This document shows positions 39,762-39,939 of a stretch of DNA of 39,939 bases, in pieces. How positions within the stretch are numbered: the first letter of the stretch is position 1; each line of letters opens with the position of its first letter. The notes beneath the pieces are model-generated. The model made no database searches. It was not told the DNA's origin and saw nothing but the letters and a program-made list of their open reading frames with translations. The stretch is taken from the NCBI GenBank assembly GCA_019240835.1, contig JAFAXQ010000269.1, positions 1 through 39,939 of the forward strand, written 5' to 3'. The stretch comes from Ktedonobacteraceae bacterium. Its GTDB lineage: Bacteria > Chloroflexota > Ktedonobacteria > Ktedonobacterales > Ktedonobacteraceae. A program made the translations under genes and the position numbers.

Positions 39762-39939
39762 ATGCAAACCGAGGTAAATCCCATACTATTGAACGAGAGA
39801 GAGCAGGCACCACGCGGACTTCTCTTTGTGCTTTCAGCTCCGTCGGGCACAGGAAAAGATACAGTTATCAACGCGCTTAAAGAGCAAGGCATGGATTTTC
39901 ATGTGGTGGCCTCTGTCACTACACGAGCGCCCCGTGCGG
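39762..39939 (+). CDS. gmk: Guanylate kinase, 5' part
   Basis: Phosphorylates GMP to GDP. Fifty-nine codons are visible before the window ends. After a short N-terminal extension (MQTEVNPILLNEREQAPRG) come LLFVLSAPSGTGKDTVINAL (P-loop GxxGxGK type, about residues 26-34) and FHVVASVTTRAPR, the GMP-binding SVTTR motif. A GGGGA ribosome site lies about 6 bases before the ATG. The second residue after the P-loop Lys is Thr rather than the common Ser/Thr pair, which is within family variation. Confidence 0.92.
   Translation, partial: MQTEVNPILLNEREQAPRGLLFVLSAPSGTGKDTVINALKEQGMDFHVVASVTTRAPRA

Noticed and set aside
1-39939. tRNA, rRNA, tmRNA or known riboswitch genes
   Set aside because: No cloverleaf with a TTCGA-type arm and acceptor stem, and no recognised riboswitch core, was seen outside coding regions.

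Overview
The window looks like a chromosomal segment of a Ktedonobacteria-type Chloroflexota (related to Ktedonobacter or Dictyobacter). This is inferred from protein character: actinobacterial-like MetRS, DUF951 next to nadD, VCBS-type and 'baseplate J-like' surface proteins, a membrane Ser/Thr kinase with an extracellular domain, and many TnpB relics. No rRNA or marker gene confirms it. No tRNA or rRNA gene was seen.

Layout. (1) 1-1.7 kb: a left-edge hypothetical gene (-) and an HTH/acetyltransferase-like gene (+) that converges on metG across a bidirectional terminator. (2) 1.7-15.7 kb: a dense minus-strand block. In transcription order it runs GT87-type glycosyltransferase, two tandem paralogous TPR proteins, Maf, MscS, nadD, DUF951, MFS exporter, M50-like membrane protein, panC, panB, and then metG with its own strong promoter. 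(3) 16.1-21.2 kb: a pentapeptide protein (+), then minus-strand nadK, recN and a small membrane protein as an overlapping operon, and a tRNA nucleotidyltransferase. (4) 21.2-28.0 kb: an accessory island, mostly on the plus strand. It holds a free-standing structured RNA with its own promoter, a small HTH protein with a candidate operator, three small unknown proteins, a frameshifted VCBS/FG-GAP membrane protein, a baseplate J-like protein, an apparently intact tnpB with its 3' omega-RNA-like region, a 5'-truncated cas1 and a tnpB 3' relic. (5) 28.1-32.2 kb: yebC-ruvC-ruvA (+), then thiL-hemH (-). (6) 32.3-39.9 kb: another tnpB relic, a baseplate J-like protein followed by a Ser/Thr kinase carrying a related extracellular domain, pckA, a truncated tnpB directly upstream of pckA, and the start of gmk (+).

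The strongest unusual signal is the pair of homologous structured RNAs at 21431-21541 and 26631-26763. They share three hairpins and the same 3' end, and the stems of hairpins 2 and 3 carry compensatory changes. One copy lies directly after tnpB, as an omega-RNA should. The other stands alone, starts just after a near-consensus sigma70 promoter, and is followed by a guide-like stretch and a hairpin. Sequence immediately downstream of the tnpB-linked RNA reads straight into the middle of a cas1 gene whose first half is missing and whose metal-binding Glu is replaced by Asn.

A second signal is a run of 11 G at the end of the larger baseplate J-like gene. The tract length decides whether that protein ends on its own, reads past the kinase start, or fuses in frame to the kinase. 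A G8 run splits the VCBS protein into two frames. Without reads, real slippage cannot be told from sequencing error.
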